From Rathayibacter rhapontici (GTDB lineage: Bacteria; Actinomycetota; Actinomycetes; Actinomycetales; Microbacteriaceae): DNA of 54,203 nt. The stretch spans positions 1 through 54,203 of the forward strand of contig NZ_MUKN01000026.1 of assembly GCF_001995175.1 (NCBI RefSeq), read 5' to 3'. The notes beneath the pieces were generated by a model, which ran no database searches, had not been told where the DNA came from, and saw nothing but the letters and a program-made list of their open reading frames with translations. The translations under genes and the position numbers were made by a program. Position 1 is the stretch's first letter, and every line of letters starts with the position of its first letter. This document shows positions 32,407 to 40,984 of the stretch, piece after piece.

Positions 32407-33994
32407 GGAGCCGCGCATCTGGACTCGTCCGCTGCGCCCTCTGACACCGGCGACGACGCACGGGTTCCACGTCATCGAGTTCGCGCTGGTCTACCTCGGC
32501 GTGACACTGCGGCCGTGGCAGAAGTGGCTGCTGATCCACGCGCTCGAGCTGAACGAGGACGGCACCTACCGCTTCCGCAAGGTCGTCATCATCGTCGGCC
32601 GGCAGAACGGGAAGACGAAGCTGATCGAGGTCCTCGCGACCTGGTGGCTGTTCGTCGACTCCCAGTCGTTCCCCGACCACATCCCGGCGCACGAGTTCCT
32701 CGTCCTCGGGTCCGCCCAGGACCGCGACACGGCGAAGAAGGTCTGGCGGAAGGTCCTCGACCGGTCGAACCCGGAGGTCCTGCGCTGGCCGGATCGGTTC
32801 ACGCCGGCCGAGCGTGCGGTGCTCGTGCCCGTCCTCGCGAAGCAGGCACGGACGCCGACGACGACGAACGGCTCCGAGGCGATCCGTCTCGCGAACGGCG
32901 CGCGCTACGAGATCGCCGCGCTCGCCTCCGGCGGGTCTCGCGGCGACTCGACCGCCCGAGCGATCATCGACGAGCTGCGCCAGCAGACGAACTGGGACGG
33001 CTGGGCCGCGTTCTCGAAGACGCTGAACGGCACGTTCAACTCGCAGCTCTGGGCCATCTCCTCCGCCGGCGACGCGCGGTCCGTCGTGCTCGCCGACCTG
33101 CGCGCCGCGGCCATCGCGACGTGCGCGGCGTGGGACGACTACGTGGCAAAGGGCCTGCAGTCCGTCGAGGACTTCGCGAACGAGCACGACACCGCGAACG
33201 GGATCTTCGAGTGGTCCGCGCACGAGGACGCCGCGATCGACGACCCGGCCGGCTACTTCCAGTCGAACCCCTCGATCGGCTTCGGCTACAACGTCGACCA
33301 GCTGCTGTCCGACCTCGCGTCGGGCGAGCCGGAGGCCGTGACGAAGACCGAGGTCCTGTGTCAGTGGGTGCAGACGCTCGTCACTCCGTACCTGCTGCCG
33401 GCGGACTGGGCGGCGTGCGCCGACGGCCCCAGCGAGAGCGGCGCCGGCGGATCCCGCATCGTCCCGGGCACGCCGATCGCGCTTGGCGTCGACACCAGCA
33501 CCGACCGGAAGATGACGTACCTGTCCGCCGCCGGCTGGCGCGAGGACGGGCTGCCTCACATCGAGGTCATCGCGCAGTCGGCCGGGATGCTCTGGCTCGC
33601 GCCGCTGGTCGAGAAGGTCGCTCAGCGGCGCCCCGTCACCGCGATCGGCTTGCAGCCGCGAGGGTGTCCCGCCGGCGAGTTCGCCGTCCCGCTGCAGCAA
33701 CTCGGCCTGCCCGTCTTCGAGGTCGGCGGCTCCCACCTCGGTGCGGCCGTCGGCCAGCTGAAGGACCGGGTGGAGGCGCACACGCTCCGGCACCGCGCAC
33801 AGCCGGCGCTCGATCTGTCCGCCTCCGGCACCACCGCCCGGAAGGTCGGCGAGGTCTTCTTCCTCGACCGCGACGGCTCAGCCGTGGACGCCGCCGTGCT
33901 CATCTCGGCGTCGAACGCGCTCTACGGCCTCGTGCACGCCGGCGACGTCCTCGCGACGTCGCACTACGAAGACCACGGCCTCGTCGTGGCATGA
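32354..33994 (+). CDS. terL: Terminase large subunit
   Basis: ATP-driven DNA packaging motor and nuclease, 546 residues. Walker A is VGRQNGKT (residues 81-88), with an Arg replacing the usual small residue as in many TerL proteins; Walker B is AIIDE near 203-207. The C-terminal nuclease domain starts near PIALGVDTSTDRKMTYLSAA, with its acidic residues. The start is TTG 32354, supported by AGGAGG nine bases upstream; a GTG at 32378 is weaker. It overlaps terS by 53 bases in another frame. Confidence 0.95.
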   Translation: MQVSQQLRVALRTGKGREEPRIWTRPLRPLTPATTHGFHVIEFALVYLGVTLRPWQKWLLIHALELNEDGTYRFRKVVIIVGRQNGKTKLIEVLATWWLFVDSQSFPDHIPAHEFLVLGSAQDRDTAKKVWRKVLDRSNPEVLRWPDRFTPAERAVLVPVLAKQARTPTTTNGSEAIRLANGARYEIAALASGGSRGDSTARAIIDELRQQTNWDGWAAFSKTLNGTFNSQLWAISSAGDARSVVLADLRAAAIATCAAWDDYVAKGLQSVEDFANEHDTANGIFEWSAHEDAAIDDPAGYFQSNPSIGFGYNVDQLLSDLASGEPEAVTKTEVLCQWVQTLVTPYLLPADWAACADGPSESGAGGSRIVPGTPIALGVDTSTDRKMTYLSAAGWREDGLPHIEVIAQSAGMLWLAPLVEKVAQRRPVTAIGLQPRGCPAGEFAVPLQQLGLPVFEVGGSHLGAAVGQLKDRVEAHTLRHRAQPALDLSASGTTARKVGEVFFLDRDGSAVDAAVLISASNALYGLVHAGDVLATSHYEDHGLVVA

Positions 33995-34004
33995 GAGGCG
34001 CCCC

Positions 34005-34214
34005 ATGTTCTTCCTCCCCGGCCGCCAGGTCGTCGTCTCGCTGAGCGACGGATCCTCCGTCACCGGCACGACCGCCTGGGCGTGGTGGGGCCGGCTCCGG
34101 CTCCGTGAAGTCTCGAGCGCCGGCGGCACCTTCCCCGGCGAGCTCATCGTCTACCGCCACGCGGTCCTAGCAGTGCAGGTGGTGATGGTCCGTGGTCGAG
34201 CTCTCGACAGGTAG
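34005..34214 (+). CDS. Small phage protein between terminase and portal
   Basis: A 69-residue, beta-rich, hydrophobic protein (MFFLPGRQVVVSLSDGSSVT, ELIVYRHAVLAVQVVMVRGR). A short gene of this type is usual between terL and portal in actinophages; function unknown. It ends 23 bases inside the portal gene. Confidence 0.68.
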   Translation: MFFLPGRQVVVSLSDGSSVTGTTAWAWWGRLRLREVSSAGGTFPGELIVYRHAVLAVQVVMVRGRALDR

Positions 34215-35454
34215 CGCGATCGTCAGCCTCTCCGGTCCCGGATCCGCTCTCGCGCGCATCTCGCCGTTCGTCGTGCCCGACCCGGGCGTCCCGCTCACGG
34301 CGTACAGCGCGACGCTCGGAGCGCAGAGCCCCGGCGCGGTGTGGAAGTCGCAGCCGTCCGTCCGCAAGGTCGTCAGCTTCATCGCCCGGAACGCGGCCGT
34401 CGTCTCGTGGAAGGCGTACCGCCGGAACGCGGACGACGACCGCCAGCGGATCAGCGACTCCCCGATCGAGCGGGCGCTGCGCCGACCGCGGCGATTCACG
34501 TCGACCGTCGACTTCTTCGAGCGGCTCTACGTCGACCGCTGCCTCTACGACCGCTTCGGAGTCGTGCTCATGGGCGGGCAGCTGCAGCGCATCCCGCCGC
34601 GGCTGCTCGTCCTCGAGGCCGACGCCTTCGACAACCTCGCCCGCGTCGGCATCGCTCACCCGACCGGAGGCGACACCTTCTGGCTCGACGACCTGCCCGT
34701 GGCCGTCTCGGCCGGCTGGTCGGAGTGGGGCGCCGCTGGCGTCTCCCCGCTGACCACCCTCGCCGCGATCCTGCGCGAGCAGTCGCACGCGGTCGATTGG
34801 CGCGACCGGCAGTGGGCGGAGGCGCCCAAGATGTCGGGCGTCCTCAAGCGGCCCGCCACCGCGCGCTGGTCGCCGGAGGCGCGCGACAAGTTCCTCGACT
34901 CCTGGCGCACCTTCCGCGACAGCAACGCCGGCGGCACGCCGATCCTCGAGGACGGCATGGAGTACGAGGACTTGCGGTCCAACCTCACGCCGAACGACGC
35001 GAAGGACATCGAGGGCCGGCAGCTCACCGACGCGGAAGTCGCCTCGGCGTTCCACATCCCGCCCGAGCTCGTCGGCGCCCGACAGGGCACGTTCTCGAAC
35101 ATCACCGCGTTCCGGCAGATGCTCTACGGCCCTGCGCTCGGCCCGCACCTGACCGCGATGCAGCAGGCGTTCGCGCTCGAGATCGTCCCGGCGCTGGCCG
35201 AGGACTCCCGCGACTACGCGGAGCTCGACCGACGGTCGGCACTCAAGGGCGACCTCATCGAGCAAGCATCGGTCCTCTCGAAGCTGACCGGCGGCCCGGT
35301 CATGACGCGCAACGAGGGACGGGCCGAGCTCGGTCTGTCCCGCACCGAGGGCGGCGACGAGCTGGTCCTCCCGATGAACGTCACCGCTGGCGGGCAGAGC
35401 TCGCCGGAGGACGGCGGAGACGGACGCCCCCCGGGCGCCGAGGAGGAGTCATGA
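34192..35454 (+). CDS. Portal protein (HK97 family)
   Basis: Forms the dodecameric ring through which DNA enters the head; 420 residues. Family features: VRKVVSFIARNAAVVSWKAY near the N-terminus, GVSPLTTLAAILREQSHAVD in the middle, then LEDGMEYEDLRSNLTPNDAK and EVASAFHIPPELVGARQGTF (the conserved stem/wing region) and FRQMLYGPALGPHLTAMQQA. A GTG start at 34192. Its stop overlaps the protease ATG (ATGA). Confidence 0.95.
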   Translation: MVELSTGSAIVSLSGPGSALARISPFVVPDPGVPLTAYSATLGAQSPGAVWKSQPSVRKVVSFIARNAAVVSWKAYRRNADDDRQRISDSPIERALRRPRRFTSTVDFFERLYVDRCLYDRFGVVLMGGQLQRIPPRLLVLEADAFDNLARVGIAHPTGGDTFWLDDLPVAVSAGWSEWGAAGVSPLTTLAAILREQSHAVDWRDRQWAEAPKMSGVLKRPATARWSPEARDKFLDSWRTFRDSNAGGTPILEDGMEYEDLRSNLTPNDAKDIEGRQLTDAEVASAFHIPPELVGARQGTFSNITAFRQMLYGPALGPHLTAMQQAFALEIVPALAEDSRDYAELDRRSALKGDLIEQASVLSKLTGGPVMTRNEGRAELGLSRTEGGDELVLPMNVTAGGQSSPEDGGDGRPPGAEEES

Positions 35455-36674
35455 GAAAGACGGTCCGCAAGGCACTCACGGTCGAGTCGGTCACCGACCT
35501 GGACGACGAGGGCCGCTTCTCGGCGCTCGTGTCCGTGTTCGGCGTGCTCGACAGCTACCGCGAGGTGGTGCAGCCGGGCGCGTTCAAGGACTCGCTCGCG
35601 CGCCTCGGCGACGACCCGCTGCCGATCCTGTGGAACCACCGCTGGGACGACCTCGCCGCGCACCTCGGTGGCGCGACCGGTCGCGAGACCGACGAGGGCC
35701 TGGTGATCGACGCGCAGCTGGACCGCGAGGACCCGCTGGCGATGAAGGTCTATCGGCTGCTGAAGCAGAAGCGCATCAAGGAGTTCTCGATCGGCGGCTT
35801 CGAGTGGCCGGAGGACGTCGAGCAGTTCCTGTGGGAGGACGGCGAGCCCGCGTGGAAGGTCCACCGGTTCGAGCTCGTCGAGGTCTCGGTGGTCCTCCGG
35901 GGCGCGAACGCGGAGACGCGGCTGCTCGGAGTGAAGTCCCTCGAGGCGGCACTCGAGGCCGTCGAGGCCGCCGACCCGCACGCCGAGGACCCGGCACCCC
36001 CCGAGGCCGCCGAGATCCGCGCGGACGACCCGCCGGTGCCTCCGGCCACCCAAGACTCCCCGCCGGCTCTCGAGCCGGATGAGGACGCGCCCCAGGGCGC
36101 AGACGAGGCCGGCACCCCGCCGGCTGAGTCGTCGCCGACTCGCCAGCTGGCGGCGGCTCTACTCGCACTCACGCGGCCTGGGCCGAGAAAGCAGGATCTG
36201 ATGAACCCCCGTGCCCTCCTGAAGGCCGCCCGCGAGAAGTGGGCCGCCTTCGCCGCGAAGGCCGCCGAGCTCTCCGAGGACGAGGCCGCCGAGGTCCTGG
36301 CGCTCCGCTCGGAGATCTCCGACCTCGAGGCGCAGGTCGCGAAGCTGGACGAGGCCGAGGCCGCGCTGAAGTCCTTCAGCGACAACGCCCCGGTCGTCAC
36401 CCGCGACCGCGACGAGGCGCCCGTCACCGGCTCGCTCGGTGAGCGCTTCGTGAAGTCGGCGGAGTACCGGGCCATGCGCTCGGCGCACCCGTCCGGCATC
36501 GGCCGCGAGACGCCGATCGACGTCAAGGCGCGCCACATCGGCGACAAGCGCTCCGCGCTGAAGGCCGACCCCGCGCCCCTCAACACCGCGGCGAACGGCG
36601 ACATCACGTCGCCACCCGCCTCCCCGGTATCGAGGACACCACCTACCGCAAGCCGAACGATCTGCTCGACCTGA
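35451..36674 (+). CDS. Prohead protease fused in frame to the N-terminal part of the major capsid protein
   Basis: Residues 1-165 or so are an HK97-type (U35) prohead protease: REVVQPGAFKDSL, ILWNHRWDDLAAHLGG (catalytic His), IKEFSIGGFEW (catalytic Ser) and VHRFELVEVSVVLRGAN. A Pro/Glu/Asp-rich linker follows, and then, with no stop codon, the delta (scaffolding) domain of the capsid protein from Met 251 (nt 36201: NPRALLKAAREKWAAFAAKA, coiled coil), up to ALKADPAPLNTAANGDITS. At about 36610 the capsid reading frame is lost and this frame stops at 36674. Protease-capsid fusions are known in actinophages; here the capsid half is broken. Confidence 0.85.
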   Translation: MRKTVRKALTVESVTDLDDEGRFSALVSVFGVLDSYREVVQPGAFKDSLARLGDDPLPILWNHRWDDLAAHLGGATGRETDEGLVIDAQLDREDPLAMKVYRLLKQKRIKEFSIGGFEWPEDVEQFLWEDGEPAWKVHRFELVEVSVVLRGANAETRLLGVKSLEAALEAVEAADPHAEDPAPPEAAEIRADDPPVPPATQDSPPALEPDEDAPQGADEAGTPPAESSPTRQLAAALLALTRPGPRKQDLMNPRALLKAAREKWAAFAAKAAELSEDEAAEVLALRSEISDLEAQVAKLDEAEAALKSFSDNAPVVTRDRDEAPVTGSLGERFVKSAEYRAMRSAHPSGIGRETPIDVKARHIGDKRSALKADPAPLNTAANGDITSPPASPVSRTPPTASRTICST

Positions 36675-37441
36675 TCACCGTCGGCACCACCGACTCGTCG
36701 TGGCTCGAGTACCGCCAGCTGGTGTCCATCACCAACAACGCGGCCATCGTCCCCGAGGCGACCGGCACGACCGGCACCACGATCGCGGCCGGCTACAAGC
36801 CCGTCTCGACCCTGGCGACCCAGACCGCCGACGCGAAGGCGCACACCTACGCGGACGGCGTCGAGGCCACGAACCAGGAGATGTCGGACGACGGCGCGCT
36901 CGCCTCGCTCATCGACGGCGTCCTCACGCAGAACCTCCGCGACGAGCTCGAGCGCGTGCTCCTGCTCGGCTCGGGCACCGGTGGGGAGCCCGCGGGCATC
37001 CTGAACACCACCGGGATCCTGCAGCAGTCGTTCAGCACGGACATCTTCACCACCCTCCGGAAGGCGAAGACCCTCCTCGCGGAGACGTCCCGCACCTTCC
37101 AGCCGACGGTGCTGCTCAACCCCGCGGACGAGGAGTACTTCGACCTGGCGAAGGACGGCGAGAACCGCTTCTACGGCGCCGGCCCCTGGTCCACCGCACC
37201 GGGCAACATCTGGGGGATGCCGCGCGCCACGTCGGCTCTCCTGCCCGCCGGCACCGCGCTCGTCGGCGACTTCCGCGGCGTGCAGCTCCTCATCCGTGAG
37301 GCGCTGTCGATCCTGGCGTTCAACCAGCACGCGGACTTCGCGCGCCGGAACCTCGTCTACATCCGCGCCGAGCTGCGCGCGCTGCAGATGTTCCGCCAGC
37401 CCGCGAAGATCGCGGCCGTCGACCTGACCGCGGGCGCCTGA
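36614..37441 (+). pseudogene. Major capsid protein, C-terminal part (after a -1 frameshift)
   Basis: The rest of the HK97-fold capsid protein lies in the -1 frame, from TRLPGIEDTTYRKPNDLLDL onward: MSDDGALASLIDGVLTQNLR, LLLGSGTGGEPAGILNTTG and PTVLLNPADEEYFDLAKDGE, ending RQPAKIAAVDLTAGA. One extra base near 36611 (for instance GTCGGCCACC in place of GTCGCCACC) would join it seamlessly to the upstream half. A GTG at 36722 could start a truncated product, but without the N-arm it would not assemble. The stop overlaps the next ATG (TGATG). Confidence 0.88.
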
Positions 37442-37785
37442 TGAGCAGCCCGATGGTCGTCATCGACGGCGTCCGCTACCGCCGGGAGGACGCGGAGCGA
37501 CGCGGCCTGATCGAGGTCCCCGAGCCCGTGAAGGTCGACGCGATCGACCCCGCGAAGCTCGCGGCCTTCGAGGCGTGGGTGGCCGCCGGGTCGCCCGTCG
37601 TCCCGCCCCTCGACACCGACCGCCACTCGTCGACCGTCGTCGGCGGCGAGGCCGAGGTCGTCGAGCAGGGCGAGGTCACGCTCCCCACGGAGGACGGCCC
37701 CGTGCCGGCCGCCGCTGAGCCCGACGCCCCGGCGCCGCTCAGCACCGAGAGCGCAGCGCCGAAGCGCACGCGCGCCACGAAGTGA
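37441..37785 (+). CDS. Phage structural-region protein, unknown function
   Basis: A 114-residue protein whose first 60 residues look folded (MVVIDGVRYRREDAERRGLI) and whose remainder is Pro/Ala/Glu-rich, ending in a basic APKRTRATK. It directly follows the capsid gene with a one-base overlap; genes of this size here may be head decoration or assembly factors. Role unproven. Confidence 0.65.
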   Translation: MSSPMVVIDGVRYRREDAERRGLIEVPEPVKVDAIDPAKLAAFEAWVAAGSPVVPPLDTDRHSSTVVGGEAEVVEQGEVTLPTEDGPVPAAAEPDAPAPLSTESAAPKRTRATK

Positions 37786-37798
37786 CAGGAGGGGCGAC

Positions 37799-38332
37799 GT
37801 GCCCGAAGCACCCAACCGACGCGCGCCGATCGTAGGAGCCACCACGCAGGTCAGCCCGACGCTGTTCCTCGAGGCCGCGAACGGCGCGATCCGCCGCGAG
37901 TGCGGCTGGCACGTCGCCCCCTCCGTCACGGAGACACTCACCCTCGACGGGAAGGGCGGAAGGCTGCTGCTCCTCCCGACGGGGCACGTCACCGCCGTCA
38001 GCTCCGTGGTCGTCGGCGGCGTGGACCTCACCGCCTCGGCCGACTGGTCGACGTCGGGGATGCTCGAGCTGCGCGCCGGAGCCTTCCCCCGCCGGTTCCG
38101 CGCCGTGCAGGTCACGCTCACCCACGGCTACGACCCCGAGGAAGTCCCCGAGGTCGTAGCCCTGATCGTGAAGCTCGCGCAACGCGCGAAGGACTCGACG
38201 ACCATCGCTGCGCAGGCAACCGCCGGCTCGTCGGTGTCCTACGTCACCGCCGGTGGCGCCCCCCTCTCGATCCCGCTGCTGCAGGGCGAGAAGGACATCC
38301 TCACGCCGTACCGGCTCGGGCACGGCGCATGA
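37799..38332 (+). CDS. Head-tail connector (adaptor) protein
   Basis: A 177-residue protein of the gp6/gp15-like adaptor type: LFLEAANGAIRRECGWHVAP, GRLLLLPTGHVTAVSSVVVG, and VQVTLTHGYDPEEVPEVVAL followed by a helix. This pattern (helical N-terminus, central beta repeat, THGY followed by PEVV) is common for actinophage connectors just after the capsid. GTG start 37799 with AGGAGGGG upstream; the stop overlaps the next ATG. Confidence 0.83.
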   Translation: MPEAPNRRAPIVGATTQVSPTLFLEAANGAIRRECGWHVAPSVTETLTLDGKGGRLLLLPTGHVTAVSSVVVGGVDLTASADWSTSGMLELRAGAFPRRFRAVQVTLTHGYDPEEVPEVVALIVKLAQRAKDSTTIAAQATAGSSVSYVTAGGAPLSIPLLQGEKDILTPYRLGHGA

Positions 38333-38739
38333 CGACCGCCCTCGAGCTCCTGACCGGCGCGGCCGCAGTGCCGGCGCCGATGACCTTCCCGTTCGGCCGC
38401 ACCGTCTACCGCCTCCGCCCGAAGGCGGTGCGCGACGAGTACTCGGACACCGACATCGACGTCGACTGGTCCAACCCCGACGTGCTGCCGATCCCCGGCG
38501 CCTCCATCTCGCAGTCCTCGACGTCGGCGCTCGCCGGCGCGACGCGCGAGCAGGCGCTCGAGGCGAAGTCGCTCGTCTGCGACGGCGCCTTCGACGTCCA
38601 GAAGGGCGACCGCATCCGCGACGGCGACGAGGGCGGCCCCGTCTACACCATCGACGGGATCCCGCCCGCGGCCGACACCAACCCCTTCACCGGGTGGACG
38701 GCGCCGCGCGAGATACCGCTGACCCGCGCGGTCGGCTGA
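38329..38739 (+). CDS. Head-closure (stopper) protein
   Basis: A 136-residue beta-rich protein. FGRTVYRLRPKAVRDEYSDT, LPIPGASISQSSTSAL, KGDRIRDGDEGGPVYTIDGI and NPFTGWTAPREIPLTRAVG fit the second connector component that seals the head after packaging. Assigned by position between adaptor and gp10-like gene plus overall character. Confidence 0.75.
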   Translation: MTTALELLTGAAAVPAPMTFPFGRTVYRLRPKAVRDEYSDTDIDVDWSNPDVLPIPGASISQSSTSALAGATREQALEAKSLVCDGAFDVQKGDRIRDGDEGGPVYTIDGIPPAADTNPFTGWTAPREIPLTRAVG

Positions 38740-38755
38740 CCGGAAGGGAACCCGC

Positions 38756-39040
38756 ATGCCGAAGAACGGCGACGTCACGTTCAACCAGCAGTTCTTCAAC
38801 GAAGTCCTCCGATCGGCGCCCGTGGAGAAGCTCACGGACGATGCGGCGCAGCGGGCCCTGGCCGCCGCGAAGGCCTCGGCGCCCGTCGACTCCGGCGCGT
38901 ACCGCGACAAGCTCCGCCTCGTCCACCGCAACTCTCGCCGCCGGCGGGTCTCTCGAGTCCTCGGCACCGACGCCAAGACGATGCTGATCGAGTCGAAGAC
39001 CGGCAACCTCGCCCGGGCGCTGAAGGCGGCCCGAGGGTGA
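38756..39040 (+). CDS. HK97 gp10-family head-tail protein
   Basis: A 94-residue protein: TDDAAQRALAAAKASAPVDS followed by GAYRDKLRLV is the classic gp10-family 'AKASAPVDTGxLR' segment. It takes part in joining head and tail. ATG with GGAAGGGA upstream; stop overlaps the following GTG by four bases. Confidence 0.85.
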   Translation: MPKNGDVTFNQQFFNEVLRSAPVEKLTDDAAQRALAAAKASAPVDSGAYRDKLRLVHRNSRRRRVSRVLGTDAKTMLIESKTGNLARALKAARG

Positions 39041-39456
39041 GGGTCGAGCCGCCCGACCTCGAGCTGTGGCTGACCGGCTACGTCCGCGCCGCAGCGGCAG
39101 CTGACGAGCTCGACGTCGCAGTCGGGAACCGGGAGCCTCCGACCCTGCAGGTGCCGCTCGCGCGCCCGCTGATCGTCCTCCGCGACGACCCCGGCGCGCG
39201 GCTGTCCTCCGTGACCTTCGACCACTCGATCGGCTTCTCGGTCCTCGCCGGCTCCCGGCGGAACGAGAAGCCGGCGCGCGACCTCGCGCGGTGGCTGGCC
39301 GGCCTCCTGTTCGACGAGGAGATCGTCCTCGCCGAGGGCTGCCCCATCGCGTCCGTCGTGTGGGACGGCTGCACCAGCCCCTCGTCTGTCGTCGACCAGC
39401 TCGACGTCGCCCGCTTCTACGGGACCGCGCAGTACGTCGCCGCCGGCTCCTGGTAA
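39037..39456 (+). CDS. Tail terminator/completion protein
   Basis: A 139-residue protein whose place (between gp10-like and major tail protein), length and alpha/beta pattern (DLELWLTGYVRAAAAADELD, ARDLARWLAGLLFDEEIVLA, RFYGTAQYVAAGSW at the end) match the gpU-like tail terminator that caps the tail tube. GTG start. Confidence 0.8.
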   Translation: MRVEPPDLELWLTGYVRAAAAADELDVAVGNREPPTLQVPLARPLIVLRDDPGARLSSVTFDHSIGFSVLAGSRRNEKPARDLARWLAGLLFDEEIVLAEGCPIASVVWDGCTSPSSVVDQLDVARFYGTAQYVAAGSW

Positions 39457-39528
39457 CGCCCACCCGTCACTAACCCACCCCCGGGCTCCGCAATCTGCGG
39501 CGCTTCATCTCGTGAAGGAGAGACCCCT

Positions 39529-40119
39529 ATGTCCGCAGATCCCCAGGGCAACGACCCCGGCGCCGTCGGCGTCCCGATCACCGGCCTCGCCGCGTTCGCG
39601 ATCCTCGAGACGGCGAACGTCATCTCGAAGGTCAACCTCGGCAAGTCGCCCCTCGTCCTCCCGCCGGCCTTCAAGAAGCTCGGCCTCTACAAGTCCGACG
39701 GCGGGCCGTCCGCCGCGCGCGACAACGAGGACCCGATCGAGTTCTTCCAGAAGGGCTACACGATCGCCGGAGAGGGCACCCGCTCCGTCGTCATCGGCCT
39801 CGCGGAGCAGAACGCCAACGTTCAGGCGCTCGTCGAGGGCAAGACCCCCGACGCGAACGGCGTGATCGAGGTCTCCTCGAGCCTGCCCGACAACCGCTTC
39901 ATCCTCCTCGTCGTCACGAAGTACCGGAACGGCACGGAGAAGCGGCAGATCGGCGTCGCATCGGTGACCTCGGTCGAGCCCGACCAGCAGGAGCGCGGCT
40001 CCGTCGAGGGCGCGAACGTGACCTTCACCTGGCTCGAGGACGACCTGTTCAACGGCGCCCCGTACTGGCAGTGGGGGCCGGCCAAGCCGGGCGCCGTGGA
40101 GGCGCCCTCTGGCGCCTGA
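39529..40119 (+). CDS. Major tail protein
   Basis: A 196-residue tail-tube subunit. It starts at ATG 39529 with GGAG upstream and is beta-rich: FFQKGYTIAGEGTRSVVIGL, RFILLVVTKYRNGTEKRQIG, VEGANVTFTWLEDDLFNGAP, the usual end of such proteins. A very strong terminator directly after it, before the chaperone genes, is typical for a highly expressed tail-tube gene. Confidence 0.88.
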   Translation: MSADPQGNDPGAVGVPITGLAAFAILETANVISKVNLGKSPLVLPPAFKKLGLYKSDGGPSAARDNEDPIEFFQKGYTIAGEGTRSVVIGLAEQNANVQALVEGKTPDANGVIEVSSSLPDNRFILLVVTKYRNGTEKRQIGVASVTSVEPDQQERGSVEGANVTFTWLEDDLFNGAPYWQWGPAKPGAVEAPSGA

Positions 40120-40135
40120 CCCCGCCACCTGATCG

Positions 40136-40172
40136 ACCGGCCGGGGCGCTGACGGGTCGCCCCGGCCGGTTT
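40136..40172 (+). terminator. Strong terminator after the major tail gene
   Basis: Perfect 13-bp stem ACCGGCCGGGGCG (40136-40148) / CGCCCCGGCCGGT (40158-40170) with a 9-base loop, then TT. It probably reduces read-through so that the tail tube protein is made in excess of downstream proteins. Confidence 0.85.
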
Positions 40173-40215
40173 CACCACCCGTCATCCCGTCAAGCACCAA
40201 GAAGGAGAACCCGTC

Positions 40216-40617
40216 ATGACCACCACCACCCGTCGGAAGCCGGCAGATAGCGCGGAGACGCCCGTTCAGGTCGAGGAGGAGTACGACTTCGACTCCTGGG
40301 ATCAGGAGCGTGAGGACGCCGCCCTGCGCGCCCTGACCGACGTGCGCTACATCATCGTCGAGGACAAGTTCGTCGGCCGCTTCACCGACCGCCACGTCGT
40401 GAAGATCCCGCTCAAGCTCACGACGTCCACGATCGACGAGCTCGAGGCGAAGTTCTCGACCCCGCTCGACCAGTTCCGGCACCTGCTCTCCATGTTCTAC
40501 GGCGAGGAGGAGGCCGCCGCGCTCGCGGACCGCAGCCTCATCGAGGTCGCGATCATGACCGAGAAGTTCTTCCGCGCGCTCAAGCGGGCGCAGGAGCTCG
40601 CCTTCCCGGAATCCTGA
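40216..40617 (+). CDS. Tail assembly chaperone (G-like, zero frame)
   Basis: A 133-residue chaperone that wraps the tape measure during tail assembly: FDSWDQEREDAALRALTDVR, HVVKIPLKLTTSTIDELEAK, FRHLLSMFYGEEEAAALADR, then MTEKFFRALKRAQELAFPES at the end. It is located between the major tail protein and tape measure, and a second reading frame continues from its very end, the hallmark of the G/GT pair. Confidence 0.85.
   Translation: MTTTTRRKPADSAETPVQVEEEYDFDSWDQEREDAALRALTDVRYIIVEDKFVGRFTDRHVVKIPLKLTTSTIDELEAKFSTPLDQFRHLLSMFYGEEEAAALADRSLIEVAIMTEKFFRALKRAQELAFPES
40602..40613 (+). promoter_or_regulatory. Candidate programmed -1 frameshift site
   Basis: The last codons of the G-like chaperone read CTTCCCGGAATCC just before its TGA (40615-40617). 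Slipping back by one here continues into an open -1 frame to 40964. CCCGGAA would allow CCG to re-pair as CCC. The exact slip codon is inferred. Confidence 0.5.
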
Positions 40618-40964
40618 GCGTCGCCCGGCTGATCCGAGAGCACCGCACGACGGTCGCACGCACGCTGCGCGAGACCTTCGGCGTCGGGCTCTCGGACCTG
40701 GGCGGCGCTGTGACGTGGGGCGAGGCGAAGGCGCTGCTCGAGGACGCAGCCGGCGACCCCGGGACCGCGTTCGGCGCCGAGCTCGCCGGCTGGGCGTACC
40801 CGGCATCGACGCTGCAGCTCATCGGCGTAATCACCGCGGCGACGCATCCGAAGTCGACGCGCGCGCTCATGCCGTGGGTGCTCGAGCGCCCCGCCTCCGC
40901 TGCGCCGCCCGATGAGGTGGCGGCCGCGCAGGCCGAGCTCGAGGCGGGCGTCGTCTTCTCCTGA
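40608..40964 (+). CDS. Tail assembly chaperone extension (T-like part, -1 frame)
   Basis: About 118 codons in the -1 frame with no good start near their beginning: ILSVARLIREHRTTVARTLR, GLSDLGGAVTWGEAKALLED, ASTLQLIGVITAATHPKSTR. This is the T domain expected after a programmed frameshift from the upstream chaperone, giving a GT fusion that recruits the tail tube protein. An internal GTG/ATG start at 40707-40710 has no ribosome binding site. It ends 20 bases before the tape measure. Confidence 0.72.
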   Translation, partial: GILSVARLIREHRTTVARTLRETFGVGLSDLGGAVTWGEAKALLEDAAGDPGTAFGAELAGWAYPASTLQLIGVITAATHPKSTRALMPWVLERPASAAPPDEVAAAQAELEAGVVFS

Positions 40965-40984
40965 CCTACCCGAAGGGGGTCCGC

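Noticed and set aside
36201..36674. Treating the frame-0 end ITSPPASPVSRTPP as a natural capsid C-terminus
   Set aside because: The capsid domain plainly resumes in the -1 frame a few bases later, so the 20 aberrant codons are a frameshift product.
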